A DNA stretch of 64,000 nt from FEN-1191 sp036490715 (GTDB lineage: Bacteria > Pseudomonadota > Gammaproteobacteria > Steroidobacterales > Steroidobacteraceae): positions 1 through 64,000 of the forward strand of contig DASXDL010000047.1 of NCBI GenBank assembly GCA_036490715.1, written 5' to 3'. Under the pieces are notes generated by a model. That model did no database searches. It saw only the letters and a program-made list of their open reading frames with translations, and was not told the origin of the DNA. Positions 32,988 through 42,208 of the stretch are shown here, piece after piece (the first letter of the stretch is position 1; each line of letters starts with the position of its first letter). The position numbers and the translations under genes were made by a program.

Positions 32988-34655
32988 TCAGGGATTCTGC
33001 GCGAAGCTCCAAAGATCATTCAGGTCGCCTTCCAGGTCGGATGAACCCGAGCCGAAGCCGAAGCCACCGAACAGCCAGAAATTGCCACTGCTGTCGACCC
33101 AACCGACGGCCTGTTCGCGCGCGCCAGGACCATTGCCGGTGGTGGGCGTGCTCTGCGCACCGTAGATTCCCGTAGCGCTGATCGACGACGAACCGCCAAT
33201 CCAGATCCACACACCGACGCCAATGTTGTATTCCCACAGGTCGTTCAGATTGCCGACGCTGCTCTCCTGGCCCCAACCGTAACCGCCGAACAGCCAGAAA
33301 TTTCCAGCGGCGTCTTTCCACGATACGGCCGCGACGCGCGCGCCCGGGTTGTTGCCGGCAGCGCCGGCGCGCTGCGTGCCATAGACGCCGAGGGCATTGG
33401 GGCCCTGGGCGCCGGCGACCCAGGTCCACTGGCCGCTGGTCGAGCCGAGCTCCCACAAATCGCTGTACTCCTGCGTGATGCCGGTCGAGCCCAGTCCCAA
33501 TCCACCGAACAGCCAGACGTTGCCGCTGGCATCCAGCCACGCGCTGCCACCCATTCGGGCACTGGGCACGTTGCCGGCGGCGGCGACTCCTTGCGTGCCA
33601 TAGGTGCCCACCGCGTTAGGCGTATTGGAGCCACCGACCCAGGTCCACAGTCCGGTGCTGGCGTTGTAGCTCCACAGGTCATTGAACACCGCGTGGTAGC
33701 TGCCGTTCGAATTGAGCTGTGCGCCGCCGAACAGCCAGAAGATCCCTGCGGCGTCGACCCAGGTGATGGGGTCGGTACGCGCCGGCGGCAGATTGCCGGC
33801 AGCGGCTACCCCAACGGTGCCATAGCTGCCGGCGTTGCCCGCAACGTTTGAGCCACCGACCCAAGTCCACAAACCGGTACTCGGGCTGTAGCTCCACAGA
33901 TCGTTGAACTGCACCCAGTTCTGACCGGCAAGATTATCGCCGCCGAACAACCATAGGTTGCCCGCGGCATCGGCCCACGCCGCCGCGCCCTCGCGTGCTC
34001 CTGGATTGTTGCCGGCTGCGGGCATGCCCATCGAACCATACGAGGCTGCGGCCCCGGTGGCCTGCGAGCCGCCCTGCCATGCCCACTGGTGTGCAGAGGC
34101 ACTGAACTCCCACAGATCATTCAGCATGGCGACGTTGCCGGCGCTGCTGCCACCAAACAGCCAGAAATTGCCAGCGCTGTCGGTCCACGCGATCGGCTGC
34201 CGACGCGCTCCGGGCGTATTGGCGGGCGCCGGCGTGCCCGCGGTGCCATAGACGCCGGTGGCGTTGACGTGGTTTGCGCCGGCAACCCAGGTCCATATAT
34301 TCATGGCCGTCGAGCTCAGGCTGCACACGACCGTGACATTGGTGACCGAGGCAGTGGCGGTACCGCTGCCGTTGCTCAGCGTGCAGACCTGATTGCTCGG
34401 CTGCGTGAGGATGGTCACGGCATACGGAGAGTTCGGTTGCAGCGTGATACTGAAAGTGAATGCCCCATTGGTTGAGAGCGAGAGATTGTCGCCGGCATTG
34501 TTCTGCAACACGATCGTTCCGGACAAACCGACGACGCTGCCGCCGATGGAATAGGTCAGCGGCACGGGAATGACCGTGGCGGGCGTCGAGCTTTTGTGGC
34601 ATCCCGATAAAGTCGCGGCCAGTCCGATGGACAGCAGTGTGAGCAGATGGCGCAT
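32988..34655 (-). CDS. kelch-repeat lipoprotein 3
   Basis: 555 residues from ATG 34655 (MRHLLTLLSIGLAATLSGC, a clear lipoprotein signal). The N-terminal beta domain (YSIGGSVVGLSGTIVLQNNA) is the best match to the standard form of this domain found in many bacterial lipoproteins. Six kelch repeats follow, more divergent than in paralogues 1 and 2 and using FWLFGG rather than LWLFGG. There is no Shine-Dalgarno; instead a terminator-like hairpin and U-run directly abut the start codon. Probably the promoter-proximal gene of the kelch operon. Confidence 0.78.
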   Translation of the reverse strand: MRHLLTLLSIGLAATLSGCHKSSTPATVIPVPLTYSIGGSVVGLSGTIVLQNNAGDNLSLSTNGAFTFSITLQPNSPYAVTILTQPSNQVCTLSNGSGTATASVTNVTVVCSLSSTAMNIWTWVAGANHVNATGVYGTAGTPAPANTPGARRQPIAWTDSAGNFWLFGGSSAGNVAMLNDLWEFSASAHQWAWQGGSQATGAAASYGSMGMPAAGNNPGAREGAAAWADAAGNLWLFGGDNLAGQNWVQFNDLWSYSPSTGLWTWVGGSNVAGNAGSYGTVGVAAAGNLPPARTDPITWVDAAGIFWLFGGAQLNSNGSYHAVFNDLWSYNASTGLWTWVGGSNTPNAVGTYGTQGVAAAGNVPSARMGGSAWLDASGNVWLFGGLGLGSTGITQEYSDLWELGSTSGQWTWVAGAQGPNALGVYGTQRAGAAGNNPGARVAAVSWKDAAGNFWLFGGYGWGQESSVGNLNDLWEYNIGVGVWIWIGGSSSISATGIYGAQSTPTTGNGPGAREQAVGWVDSSGNFWLFGGFGFGSGSSDLEGDLNDLWSFAQNP

Positions 34656-34657
34656 GG

Positions 34658-34687
34658 AAAAACCCGTCAGGCGGGCCCGTCGCCTGA
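34658..34687 (-). terminator. terminator-like hairpin touching the kelch 3 start codon
   Basis: On the minus strand TCAGGCG (34687-34681) pairs with CGCCTGA (34673-34667) around a 7-base loop; CGGG and then TTTTT (34662-34658) follow, two bases before the ATG. It has the form of an intrinsic terminator but lies in the 5' leader, so it may be an attenuator, or a terminator for transcripts coming from the aldo/keto reductase side. Confidence 0.4.
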
Positions 34688-35415
34688 AGCGCGGGTCCTG
34701 AAAGTGAAGGCCATGGTCGCGGTCACGCGAAACATCGAGCAGCCAATGCTCAATATTGCGGCGATCGATGGTCGCACTCTTTTTTACAAGAGCGAGCTGG
34801 CCCGAAATGCTCAATGGCACCAATGTGGGTCTCGGTGAATACGACAACTTGAATGCGCAGGCGATCGATCCTTCACGGCTTCAACATCGGGGGTGTGCCG
34901 GCTGCCCTTGCGGTAGCCGCATCTGTTGAGCCGCGCGAGCCACGAACCCGGCCTTCAGGACCATGTCCTCAGTGCACCGCCTGCCGCGCGTGGTCCCTAT
35001 CTTAATGCCTCCCCGGTGGCGGCGGTAAGGCTCCGGCGATCCACCGCAGGCCTACGCTCGATTAATTCTTGGTCATCATCGAAAGAGCGCCCGAAAGCGC
35101 CATTCGATGCCCCGCAATGCCGCCCCCGGCGGCATGACCTGCCGCCCCAGGTCTAGTAGAGCGGCGGCGCAGGACTAAGTTCCGGTAGCGAGAGGCACTC
35201 GCTCGCCCATCGCGCCGCCAGCGAGTAAGCGGCCCACGGCGACTTTTGGTTGACTTTGAGACGCTCCAGGACTACGTGCCTGGTCGGCCGTCTGCCGCGT
35301 TGTTTGCGCTCTTAATGATTAAGAATGCGCGGTAGCACGGATCGCGCCCGCTACGCGCCGATTTGGTAGCGGGTGGCGCCGCATCGATCCTCTCATTAGA
35401 TAGGTCGCTCTGCGC
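34688..35415. other. long intergenic region
   Basis: About 730 bases with no convincing gene on either strand. The kelch operon promoter should be in its left part. Short open frames show no family resemblance and no ribosome sites worth naming. Confidence 0.45.
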
Positions 35416-36375
35416 CTAACGGTCCGGATAGGCCGCTGCCAAAGTCTGAATGTCCTGCGGCGTCAGTTGGAGTGACAATGCCACGGCGTTTTCCTTGGTA
35501 TGCGCCGGTGAACCGGATTCTGGAATGGCGATGACCTGGCCGCCGCGAATGACCCAAGCCAGCGCAACCGCGGCGGCTGAGCACCCGTGCGCAGCGCCGA
35601 TCTCTGCCAGCGTACGGTCCCCAATGACCAGGCCGTTATCACCGCCCAGCGGGGAATACGCCATGACCGGCATATTGCGCTGCGCGCACCATGGCAGGAC
35701 ATCACGTTCAATGCGGCGGTTGTTGAGACTGTAAGCAACTTGGTTGGTCGCGCAGCGGTGGCCGTCGGGGACACGGAACAGATCTTCCATCTGGGCCCTA
35801 TCAAAGTTGGATACGCCCCAGGCACGAATCTTTCCGGCCGCGCGTAGCTTCTCAAACGACGCGACCACCGCCGCGAATTGAGTGCTGGGAACCGGTGAAT
35901 GCAGTAGATACAGATCGAGATAGTTGGTGCCCAGACGTGCGAGGCTGGCTTTGCAAGCACGCTCGATGCCATCGCCGGATATCTCATCGGCCTCCACCTT
36001 GGAGACCAGAAAAATTCGATCGCGCCGGCCGGCAATCGCGCCGCCGATGAATTGCTCGGAGCGGCCATTGCCGTAATTTCCTGAGGTATCGATCAGCGTC
36101 ATGCCGAGCGCAATGCCAGTTCGGATCGCCTCTTGTTCGACCGCGGGCGGATGCCTTCCCTGGCCCAGATGCCATGCGCCTTGACCGAGCGCCGGGACCG
36201 TCGCGCCCTGCGGAAATCGTACCGTACGCGCTGCGGACGGCGATGCCGCCTCGGTGCCGGCAACTGCGCGGGCACTTCGTTGCAGCCCAAGCACTGCGCC
36301 TAAGGCAGGTAACGACAGACCGACTGCCGCACACTGCGAACAGAACCGACGCCGACTAAGTGAATGCTTGTACAT
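35416..36375 (-). CDS. Tat-exported aldo/keto reductase
   Basis: 319 residues. ATG 36375 starts a twin-arginine signal (SRRRFCSQCAAVGLSLPALG). The mature protein is an (alpha/beta)8 NADPH-dependent oxidoreductase of the AKR superfamily: GMTLIDTSGNYGNGRSEQFI with the catalytic Asp and Tyr, FLVSKVEADE with the Lys, LDLYLLHSP with the His, and RAWGVSNFD. The barrel closes with VAYSPLGGDNGLV and a shortened cofactor loop, VIAIPESG-S. Export of an NADPH enzyme is unusual, but similar Tat-AKR proteins occur. Substrate unknown. Confidence 0.85.
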   Translation of the reverse strand: MYKHSLSRRRFCSQCAAVGLSLPALGAVLGLQRSARAVAGTEAASPSAARTVRFPQGATVPALGQGAWHLGQGRHPPAVEQEAIRTGIALGMTLIDTSGNYGNGRSEQFIGGAIAGRRDRIFLVSKVEADEISGDGIERACKASLARLGTNYLDLYLLHSPVPSTQFAAVVASFEKLRAAGKIRAWGVSNFDRAQMEDLFRVPDGHRCATNQVAYSLNNRRIERDVLPWCAQRNMPVMAYSPLGGDNGLVIGDRTLAEIGAAHGCSAAAVALAWVIRGGQVIAIPESGSPAHTKENAVALSLQLTPQDIQTLAAAYPDR

Positions 36376-36439
36376 CGATTCCGTATCCTTCGTTCGTTGC
36401 GAGCGCGGCCCGCGCCTTCGATCCATGCCTGACCCGTCA

Positions 36440-36700
36440 CTACTGCAGCAGCGGATGTCCCTGAGGCAGTTGATGCGCGTACCAAGTTGCGAGACGGTGC
36501 CGGATGCTCTTCTCGCCGATTTGGTCCTCGGGCATCGGCGCGATCAGCTTGTCGTGCACCAGCAGACGATAGATATAGAGCGCCTTGTCACTGGCGGAGT
36601 CGGTGGCTTCGAATTCGACCGCCTTGCGACCTTCCGCATATTGAACGCCGGCGAGCAAAGCTGCCTTGAATAGTTCCGCTTCGTGCTTTAGCTTTTTCAT
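36440..36700 (-). CDS. DUF5062 family small protein
   Basis: 86 residues. MKKLKHEAELFKAALLAGVQYAE, IYRLLVHDKLIAPMPEDQ and KSIRHRLATWYAHQLPQGHP match the small DUF5062 family known mostly from marine gammaproteobacteria. No signal peptide. The function is unknown. It stands alone between the aldo/keto reductase and the kinase gene. Confidence 0.7.
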   Translation of the reverse strand: MKKLKHEAELFKAALLAGVQYAEGRKAVEFEATDSASDKALYIYRLLVHDKLIAPMPEDQIGEKSIRHRLATWYAHQLPQGHPLLQ

Positions 36701-36769
36701 AGTTCGCTCTGCAAATCCGGCCCTTCGTTGACCGCTTGGCGGACGGTGCCAAAGTCCGGCGGCACGGCG

Positions 36770-39451
36770 CTAGTCCGCGACATTCAATTTTCGAAGAAAT
36801 GCTCGATAACGTGGATCGGCCTCGAGGTTTTTCAGATCTGGTTCAAACTTGACGCTATATAGGCCGGGATCTTTTTGAGCATATGCGCGTTCGAGCCAAT
36901 GCATTGCCTCGGTTGGCTGGCGGCGAAACGCATACACATCGGCAATCGCCACGGCGCTGTCGCCCGCCCGTTCGTTCAGCATACGCGCAAGCTCAGCGTC
37001 GGACTCGGCCCTTCTTCCGAGGGCGTAGTAGACCATGGCCAGGCCACGGCGCTTGGCGGAGTCGAGCGGTTCCTGCTGCATCTGCGACAATGCGCCATCG
37101 CGGTCACCGCTCTCGAGCAGCAGGATTCCGAGCCGGTAGTGCCCCGTATTATAGTTAGGGCGTATGTCCAGTGACCGGCGCATCGCCACTTCGGCCTCGG
37201 GTAGATGGTCGCGTCTGGCCTGCAGGTTGGACAGCATATGAAAGACACTTGGATCCAGCGGATCCTGGGCGAGCGCCGCATCAATCTGCCGCAGAGCGTC
37301 CTCCAGATGGCCCAGTGCGATGGATAGCTCCTCCTGGGCCTCGAGCGTGTAGACGCTGGCAGGCGCCAGGCTGGTTGCCAGCTGAAATTCCCGCTGCGCC
37401 GCGGCCCAGTCCCAGTCGTAGACAATGTGAATCTCACCCAAAACGGTGTGAGCCAGTGCGCTTCTCGGATCCAGATCGAGCGCCTTGCTGGCAGCGCCGC
37501 GGGCCTGCTCGAATGCGACCGCCGGCGCCGCTAGGCCAAATTCCCCTTGCGTCTCGTAAGCCCAAGCGAGCCAGAGCGCGGCATCGGCGAGCGTCGGGTC
37601 GCGGTCGAGCGCCTGTTGGAACAGCGCTACGGCCTCCTCCAATCCTTCCCTGTCGTAGCGATCGTAGGCATGGCGCCCGCGCAGTATCAGATCGTAGGCG
37701 TCGGCGTTCTTGACTGACGCTCTAGAGCTTAGATACCCCGGTGCCACTGTGAGTTGCAACTCCCGCACGACCGCGGCGGCAATCGCGTCCTGGAGCCTGA
37801 TCACATCCCCGATCGGTTGATCATAGGTTTCCGACAGCTCCTGCGTGCCGGTCCTGGAGTTGATCAGCTGCGCGGTAACCCGGACCCCATGGCCCGACTT
37901 GCGCACGCTGCCTTCAAGTAGATAAGCCGCGTTCAGTTTCGCACCGATCGTTCGAAGATCCTCATTCTTTCCTTTGAACTGAAACGAGGATGTCCGACCG
38001 ATGACCCTAAGACCGGGAATCGTCGCCAGCAAATCAAGGATCTCCTCGGCCATGCCATCACCAAAGTACTCTTGATCTTGCTTTTCGCTCATGTCCACGA
38101 ACGGCAGCACGGCGATGGACCGATCGCTGACGGTGACCGTCGATGCGGTCGCAACCGCTGTCTGCACGAGCCGCTCGCGGTAGCGCGCATAGATCACTGC
38201 GCCAAGAATCGCGCACAGCGCTGCGACGCTGAGCGCGAGCAAGGCTCTATTTCGCAACGCGAACTTGCCTAGACGATATGAGATGCGGCCGCGACGCGAC
38301 TGGACCGGTCGGCCAGCCAGATAGCGCCCCAGATCGTCCGCCATCGCTGCGGCACTCTGATAACGCTGCGCCGGATCCTTGGCGAGTGCTTTGAGCACGA
38401 TGGAATCCAGATCGCCGCGCAGTTCCCGCGCAGACCGCTCCACCGTGCCCGTGCGTGTGCTGACTGCCACCGGCGCAAGGCGAATGCTGGGCTTCTCAAC
38501 CTCGATTGCAGCGATGGCCTGATCAAGCACCCCGATCGAGGCCGCACTTTTGAGCTTATAGGGACGGCTACCGCTCAGCAGTTCATACAGCAGTACACCC
38601 AAGGAGTAGAGATCGCTGCGGGCATCGATCGGATCGCCGCGCAATACCTCTGGACTGGCGTAGTCCGGGGTCAGCGCCCGGCCGTAGATACCCGTCAGCC
38701 CCGGCTGATCGGTCTCCTCGCCTTCCATCAGTTTGGCAATGCCAAAGTCCAGCAGCCGTACCTGCCCGGACTCGGTCACGAGGATGTTCGAGGGTTTAAG
38801 GTCTCGGTGGATGGTTTGCCTTTCATGGGCGAATTGAACAGCCTCGAGCACCTGCAGGAAGAGTGTCAGACGTTCGCTAACCTTAAGTCCCTGTAGGTCG
38901 CACCAGTCGGTCACGGGCGCGCCCTTCACATACTCCATCGCCAGGAACGGCAAGCCCTCCGGATCGACCCCGGCGTCATACAGGCGCGCGATATGCGGAT
39001 GCTCCAGACTTGCGAGGATGTCGCGCTCGCGCGCAAATCTTGCTTCAAGACCCGCCTGCCCACGGTGGCGCATCGGCAGCTTCAACGCTATTTCGCGTTT
39101 CAGGGCGCCATCGGCTCGCCGTGCCAGCCAAACTTCCGCCATTCCACCGGCGCCTAGCAGCCGAATCAGCTGGTACGCGCCTACCTGTGCCCCGGGCTGC
39201 AGACCGCTTGCGGCCGGCGCGTTCGCCGCAGCCGCGACGCCGAGCTTCGGCAGCGTCGTCACGGCTTGCGCGCTCGCCGTCGGAAGCGCGCCCGGCAATA
39301 GCGCGTCGCGCAGCGCGGCGGCCAAATCCTGATGCTCGGGGGGCAAACTCTCCAGCCAGGCGCGGCGCGCGAGCGCATCCAGCGGCAGCGCCTCATCCAG
39401 CAGCCGACTCATCCGCGCCATCTGCGGAATAGATAATCTCACCGGTACCAC
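36770..39451 (-). CDS. Ser/Thr protein kinase with TolB-like and TPR sensor-effector tail
   Basis: 893 residues. Cytoplasmic kinase domain at about 92-385: glycine loop LLGAGGMAEVWLA, lysine K124, IHRDLKPSN (D217), DFG (D235) and SPEVLRG, all intact. A membrane helix lies at about 403-421 (ALLALSVAALCAILGAVIY). Outside, residues 444-570 (SIAVLPFVDMSEKQDQEYFG, LLEGSVRKSGHGVRVTAQLI) are the TolB/FlgO-like domain found in CadC-type proteins, followed by tetratricopeptide repeats to the end. The gene follows an X6-type ECF sigma factor by 40 bases. The start is a GTG; the family's N-terminus is variable. Confidence 0.9.
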   Translation of the reverse strand: MVPVRLSIPQMARMSRLLDEALPLDALARRAWLESLPPEHQDLAAALRDALLPGALPTASAQAVTTLPKLGVAAAANAPAASGLQPGAQVGAYQLIRLLGAGGMAEVWLARRADGALKREIALKLPMRHRGQAGLEARFARERDILASLEHPHIARLYDAGVDPEGLPFLAMEYVKGAPVTDWCDLQGLKVSERLTLFLQVLEAVQFAHERQTIHRDLKPSNILVTESGQVRLLDFGIAKLMEGEETDQPGLTGIYGRALTPDYASPEVLRGDPIDARSDLYSLGVLLYELLSGSRPYKLKSAASIGVLDQAIAAIEVEKPSIRLAPVAVSTRTGTVERSARELRGDLDSIVLKALAKDPAQRYQSAAAMADDLGRYLAGRPVQSRRGRISYRLGKFALRNRALLALSVAALCAILGAVIYARYRERLVQTAVATASTVTVSDRSIAVLPFVDMSEKQDQEYFGDGMAEEILDLLATIPGLRVIGRTSSFQFKGKNEDLRTIGAKLNAAYLLEGSVRKSGHGVRVTAQLINSRTGTQELSETYDQPIGDVIRLQDAIAAAVVRELQLTVAPGYLSSRASVKNADAYDLILRGRHAYDRYDREGLEEAVALFQQALDRDPTLADAALWLAWAYETQGEFGLAAPAVAFEQARGAASKALDLDPRSALAHTVLGEIHIVYDWDWAAAQREFQLATSLAPASVYTLEAQEELSIALGHLEDALRQIDAALAQDPLDPSVFHMLSNLQARRDHLPEAEVAMRRSLDIRPNYNTGHYRLGILLLESGDRDGALSQMQQEPLDSAKRRGLAMVYYALGRRAESDAELARMLNERAGDSAVAIADVYAFRRQPTEAMHWLERAYAQKDPGLYSVKFEPDLKNLEADPRYRAFLRKLNVAD

Positions 39452-39490
39452 CGGCTCGAATTGGGAGTACAGGACTGCCTTCGCATCGGC

Positions 39491-40042
39491 TTAGGACAAC
39501 GCGGCTGCCAGAATCAGCCGCGCCTTCTCCCAGTCGCGCTGCACAGTGCGCTCAGTGATGTCCAGCGTCTCGGCGATTTCCTTCTCGCTGTAGCCGCCGA
39601 AGTAGCGCATCTGCGCGACCTGGGCCAAACGCGGTTCGGCCTTTTCCAGCGCCTCAATCGCCTCGTTCACGGCCAGGACCGTCTCCTCGGCGGCGGGCAT
39701 CGCGGCACCCAGCCCGTTGGATAACGTCAGCGGCTGTTGATCGCCCCCGCGCTTCTGCGCGATTCGCTCGCGCACGCTGTTGAGAATCACAGACCGCATC
39801 ACCTGCGAGGCGTACGCAAAAAATGCGCGACGATCCTCTGCCCGCAGTTCTCCGGCGCTCACAAAGCGCAGATACGATTCATGCACCAGGCAGGTCGTGT
39901 CGAGCACGGTATTGCGTCCGCCGTCGCGCAGCCGGGCCCGCGCCAGGCGGTGCAGCTCGGCATAGGCCGCGGCAAACAGCGCATCGCGCGCCTCCGTGTC
40001 GCCCGCCTGAATACGCCCCAGTAGCTCGGTGAGTTGGGTCAT
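39491..40042 (-). CDS. ECF RNA polymerase sigma factor, X6 (TIGR02999) type
   Basis: 183 residues from ATG 40042; the open frame extends 98 codons further upstream without family resemblance. Region 2 reads ELHRLARARLRDGGRNTVLDTTCLVHESYLRF in parts and region 4 reads MRYFGGYSEKEIAETLDITERTVQRDWEKAR in parts, the pattern of the X6 ECF group. That group is typically paired with Ser/Thr kinases, as here (40-base gap). Phosphorylation of the sigma factor by the kinase is a reasonable inference, not shown. Confidence 0.88.
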   Translation of the reverse strand: MTQLTELLGRIQAGDTEARDALFAAAYAELHRLARARLRDGGRNTVLDTTCLVHESYLRFVSAGELRAEDRRAFFAYASQVMRSVILNSVRERIAQKRGGDQQPLTLSNGLGAAMPAAEETVLAVNEAIEALEKAEPRLAQVAQMRYFGGYSEKEIAETLDITERTVQRDWEKARLILAAALS

Positions 40043-40394
40043 CGAGTGCCTCGGCACAAGCGCTAGTCCGATCGCCCCCAACTTAACGCGTCCGTATGGC
40101 TTGCGCCACGGCAAAGCTGGCCGATAAGCGCTGGCTGGATTGCTCGAACGCGGTTTAGCACCAGTCCCGTACGACGACGGGGGGCTCGGATCACTAGCGC
40201 TCGAGCGCCCTGTCACAGCAAAAGCGCCCAAATGGGGGGTCCGCATCGGTCGAAGGATATTTGCAGGTCGGATGTCGGGTTTGGCTGCCGGTCGGTGTCT
40301 GTATGGCTGAGGCAGTGAATTCGTAGGCACCCACAACAGGCCGCCGCGATTTGCCTCACCGAATCAGCCCTAATCGACAACCCTGGAGACCACC
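40043..40394. other. divergent promoter region sigma/urcA
   Basis: 352 bases between the sigma gene and urcA. Open frames here are extensions of the sigma reading frame with no family signal. Promoters in both directions are expected, but no clear hexamers stand out. Confidence 0.4.
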
Positions 40395-40775
40395 ATGAAT
40401 ACCGTCACCACTTCCGCCCGCCTTCGCAATCTAATTGCGGCAGCCGCCATCGGCGCCCTTGCCGCAGGTTTCAGCTCGCTCGCCGCCGCTGCCGACGCCT
40501 CTGCCGAGCCGCATGTGATCGTAAAATATGGCGATCTCAACGTATCGAGCCCGCGGGGCGCCGCAGCACTCTACAGCCGCATCCGCTGGGCGGCCGAAAC
40601 CGTGTGCCCGCGCTTTGAGCGCTACGAGCTGGCGTCCCGGCAGCGCATGGATGCATGCGTTCACAAGGCCATTACCGACGCGGTGATCGCGGTCAACCAG
40701 CCGGCGCTGGTCGCGGCATACAACGCCAAAAACAGCACGCCGCTGCCGCGCATGCTTGCCTCGGGCCAGCGCTAG
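40395..40775 (+). CDS. UrcA family protein
   Basis: 126 residues. A signal peptide (RNLIAAAAIGALAAGFSSLAAAA) is followed by the UrcA pattern: VKYGDLNVSSPRGAAALYSRIRWAAETVC and, 20 residues later, CVHKAITDAVIAVNQPALVAAYN, with two cysteines likely to form a disulfide. Exported small protein of unknown function, common in Caulobacterales, Sphingomonadales and some gammaproteobacteria. Preceded by GGAG at suitable spacing (CTGGAGACCACC before the ATG). Confidence 0.85.
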   Translation: MNTVTTSARLRNLIAAAAIGALAAGFSSLAAAADASAEPHVIVKYGDLNVSSPRGAAALYSRIRWAAETVCPRFERYELASRQRMDACVHKAITDAVIAVNQPALVAAYNAKNSTPLPRMLASGQR

Positions 40776-40826
40776 TTGCCCGGCAGCCTGAAGAGTTTTC
40801 CCCGGCAACCACACGGTGCACGAAAA

Positions 40827-40862
40827 CGAGGGTCCAGATTGCCCCCCCAATCTGGACCCTCG
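40827..40862. terminator. perfect 15-bp hairpin, probable terminator
   Basis: CGAGGGTCCAGATTG (40827-40841) is exactly complementary to CAATCTGGACCCTCG (40848-40862) with a loop of six C. The plus-strand side lacks a T-run, whereas the minus-strand side is followed by TTTT (40826-40823). It ends 50 bases after urcA, so it may stop urcA transcription or block antisense transcription. Confidence 0.5.
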
Positions 40863-41047
40863 TGCGCCCAGCGCATTACCTATATAACCCGGACTACATC
40901 ATGGCCTGACGGCCGACCGGGCTGGGCTGAACACCCATCGCTGTATTCGGCGCTCGACGCGTGTTGCTCACAGCCGCGCTCGCCGCGACCGTGCGTTGCG
41001 CACCGCGCGTATAGTCGGTCTTGAAAATGCCGAATGAGGAGCCATTG

Positions 41048-41467
41048 ATGAACGCCGCCATCGACTTCGCGGGATCCTGTCATTGCGCGGCTGTGCGGTT
41101 CAGCGTCAGGTTGGCAGATGGCCTGCGTTCGGTGCGGCGTTGCACCTGTTCATACTGTCGCATGCGCGGGGCCATTGCCGTCACTGCGAACGTGGGCGAC
41201 ATCACTATCACCCAGGGCGACGGCCTGCTCAGCCTGTACCAATTTAATACCAACACCGCCAAGCATTACTTTTGTTCGCGTTGCGGCATTTACACTCATC
41301 ACCAGCGCCGTTCGAATCCTCGGCAATACGGCGTCAATGTCGCATGTCTTGCAGGCGTAAGTCCGTTCGATTTCCGCGAGGTGCCGGTCTACGACGGTAG
41401 CCGCCATACCGCGGACGGATTTCCCGCAATCCGAGCCGGTACCTTGCTCTATAGAGTTGCCGATTAG
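41048..41467 (+). CDS. GFA/CENP-V family zinc protein
   Basis: 139 residues. The zinc-binding pattern of glutathione-dependent formaldehyde-activating enzyme relatives is present: SCHC near the N-terminus, CTCSYCRMRG, and HYFCSRCGIYTHHQ. ATG 41048 is chosen because GAGGAG lies eight bases upstream; the frame also contains an ATG at 41027 and a TTG at 41021. The NPRQYGVNVACLAGV and YDGSRHTADGFPA segments complete the fold. Most members are not true formaldehyde-activating enzymes, so the reaction is unknown. Confidence 0.8.
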   Translation: MNAAIDFAGSCHCAAVRFSVRLADGLRSVRRCTCSYCRMRGAIAVTANVGDITITQGDGLLSLYQFNTNTAKHYFCSRCGIYTHHQRRSNPRQYGVNVACLAGVSPFDFREVPVYDGSRHTADGFPAIRAGTLLYRVAD

Positions 41468-41636
41468 AACTAGGCGTCCATCAGCGCCTGGTCGAACAAA
41501 GGGCGCCGAGTGACCGAAGCGCTGAATCGGACTAGCATCGACTTACGGACCAAGACGCGGCGCTTGCGCAAGAGTGTCGCAACGCTTGGTGCATCAAGAA
41601 CAACCAACCTCAAACGACCATTTCGAAGGAACTGAT

Positions 41637-42083
41637 ATGTCAATCAAGCTAAAACTGGCTGCGGGCGCCGCTGCGCTTAGCCTGTCTATGGCGAGCAATG
41701 CGGTGCTGGCGGACGAACATCCCTTCAACGAAGGAACCGTCTCGCAGGTATCGTCCATCCGAACACTTGACGGGCACTTCGAGGAGTACATGGCGTGGCT
41801 CGACTCCGTCTGGAAGAAGGAGCAGGAAGCAGGGAAGAAGGCCGGCCATATCGTCAGCTACGAGGTGTTCTTGGCGGAACCGCGCACCGAGAACGATGCC
41901 GATATCTATCTGATGATTACCTACAAGAACTACGCTGCACTGGACGACTGGATCGTCAAGGGCGATACCGTCGCCAAGCAGATTGAAGGCTCGGTACAGG
42001 CTGCCAATAAATCTGAAGCCGATCGCGGCAAACTCCGCCGGGTGTTGGGCTCCGAGACCATTCAGACCCTCAACCTCAAGTAA
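41637..42083 (+). CDS. exported hypothetical protein
   Basis: 148 residues with a clear signal peptide (KLKLAAGAAALSLSMASNAVLA, cleavage before DEHP). AAGGA seven bases upstream supports the ATG. The mature part (EEYMAWLDSVWKKEQEAGKK and SYEVFLAEPRTENDADIYLM) looks like a single alpha/beta domain of the dimeric ferredoxin-like type seen in many small secreted proteins of Sphingomonads and Steroidobacterales. I cannot assign a function. It stands alone; the next gene is convergent. Confidence 0.7.
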   Translation: MSIKLKLAAGAAALSLSMASNAVLADEHPFNEGTVSQVSSIRTLDGHFEEYMAWLDSVWKKEQEAGKKAGHIVSYEVFLAEPRTENDADIYLMITYKNYAALDDWIVKGDTVAKQIEGSVQAANKSEADRGKLRRVLGSETIQTLNLK

Positions 42084-42208
42084 GCCGGCGCGTCACCTGA
42101 AGTGCGCCAGGGACGCGGGCATTGGCCCGCGTCCCTCGTTCGCTGACCGCGGCGTGTCCCACGCGACACGGACCGGCGGCGTTCCCGATCAGGTCAATGC
42201 CGCTAATC

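Larger units (their letters stand above)
29434..34330. repeat. tandem kelch-encoding DNA repeats (18 units in three genes)
   Basis: Units of about 170-190 bases recur six times in each of three adjacent genes; a core such as GAACAGCCACAGGTTGCCGG is seen repeatedly with small changes. The units code for protein and have no spacer structure. High identity makes recombination between units and genes likely. Confidence 0.7.

Noticed and set aside
29434..34330. Regularly spaced repeats considered as a CRISPR-like array
   Set aside because: Units are 170-190 bases, coding, without unique spacers, and no cas genes are present.
41305..41325. GTTCGAATCC-like sequence considered as a second tRNA 3' end (attachment repeat)
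   Set aside because: It lies inside the GFA gene, matches only the universal TTCGAAT core, and does not continue into the acceptor-stem sequence of tRNA-Arg.
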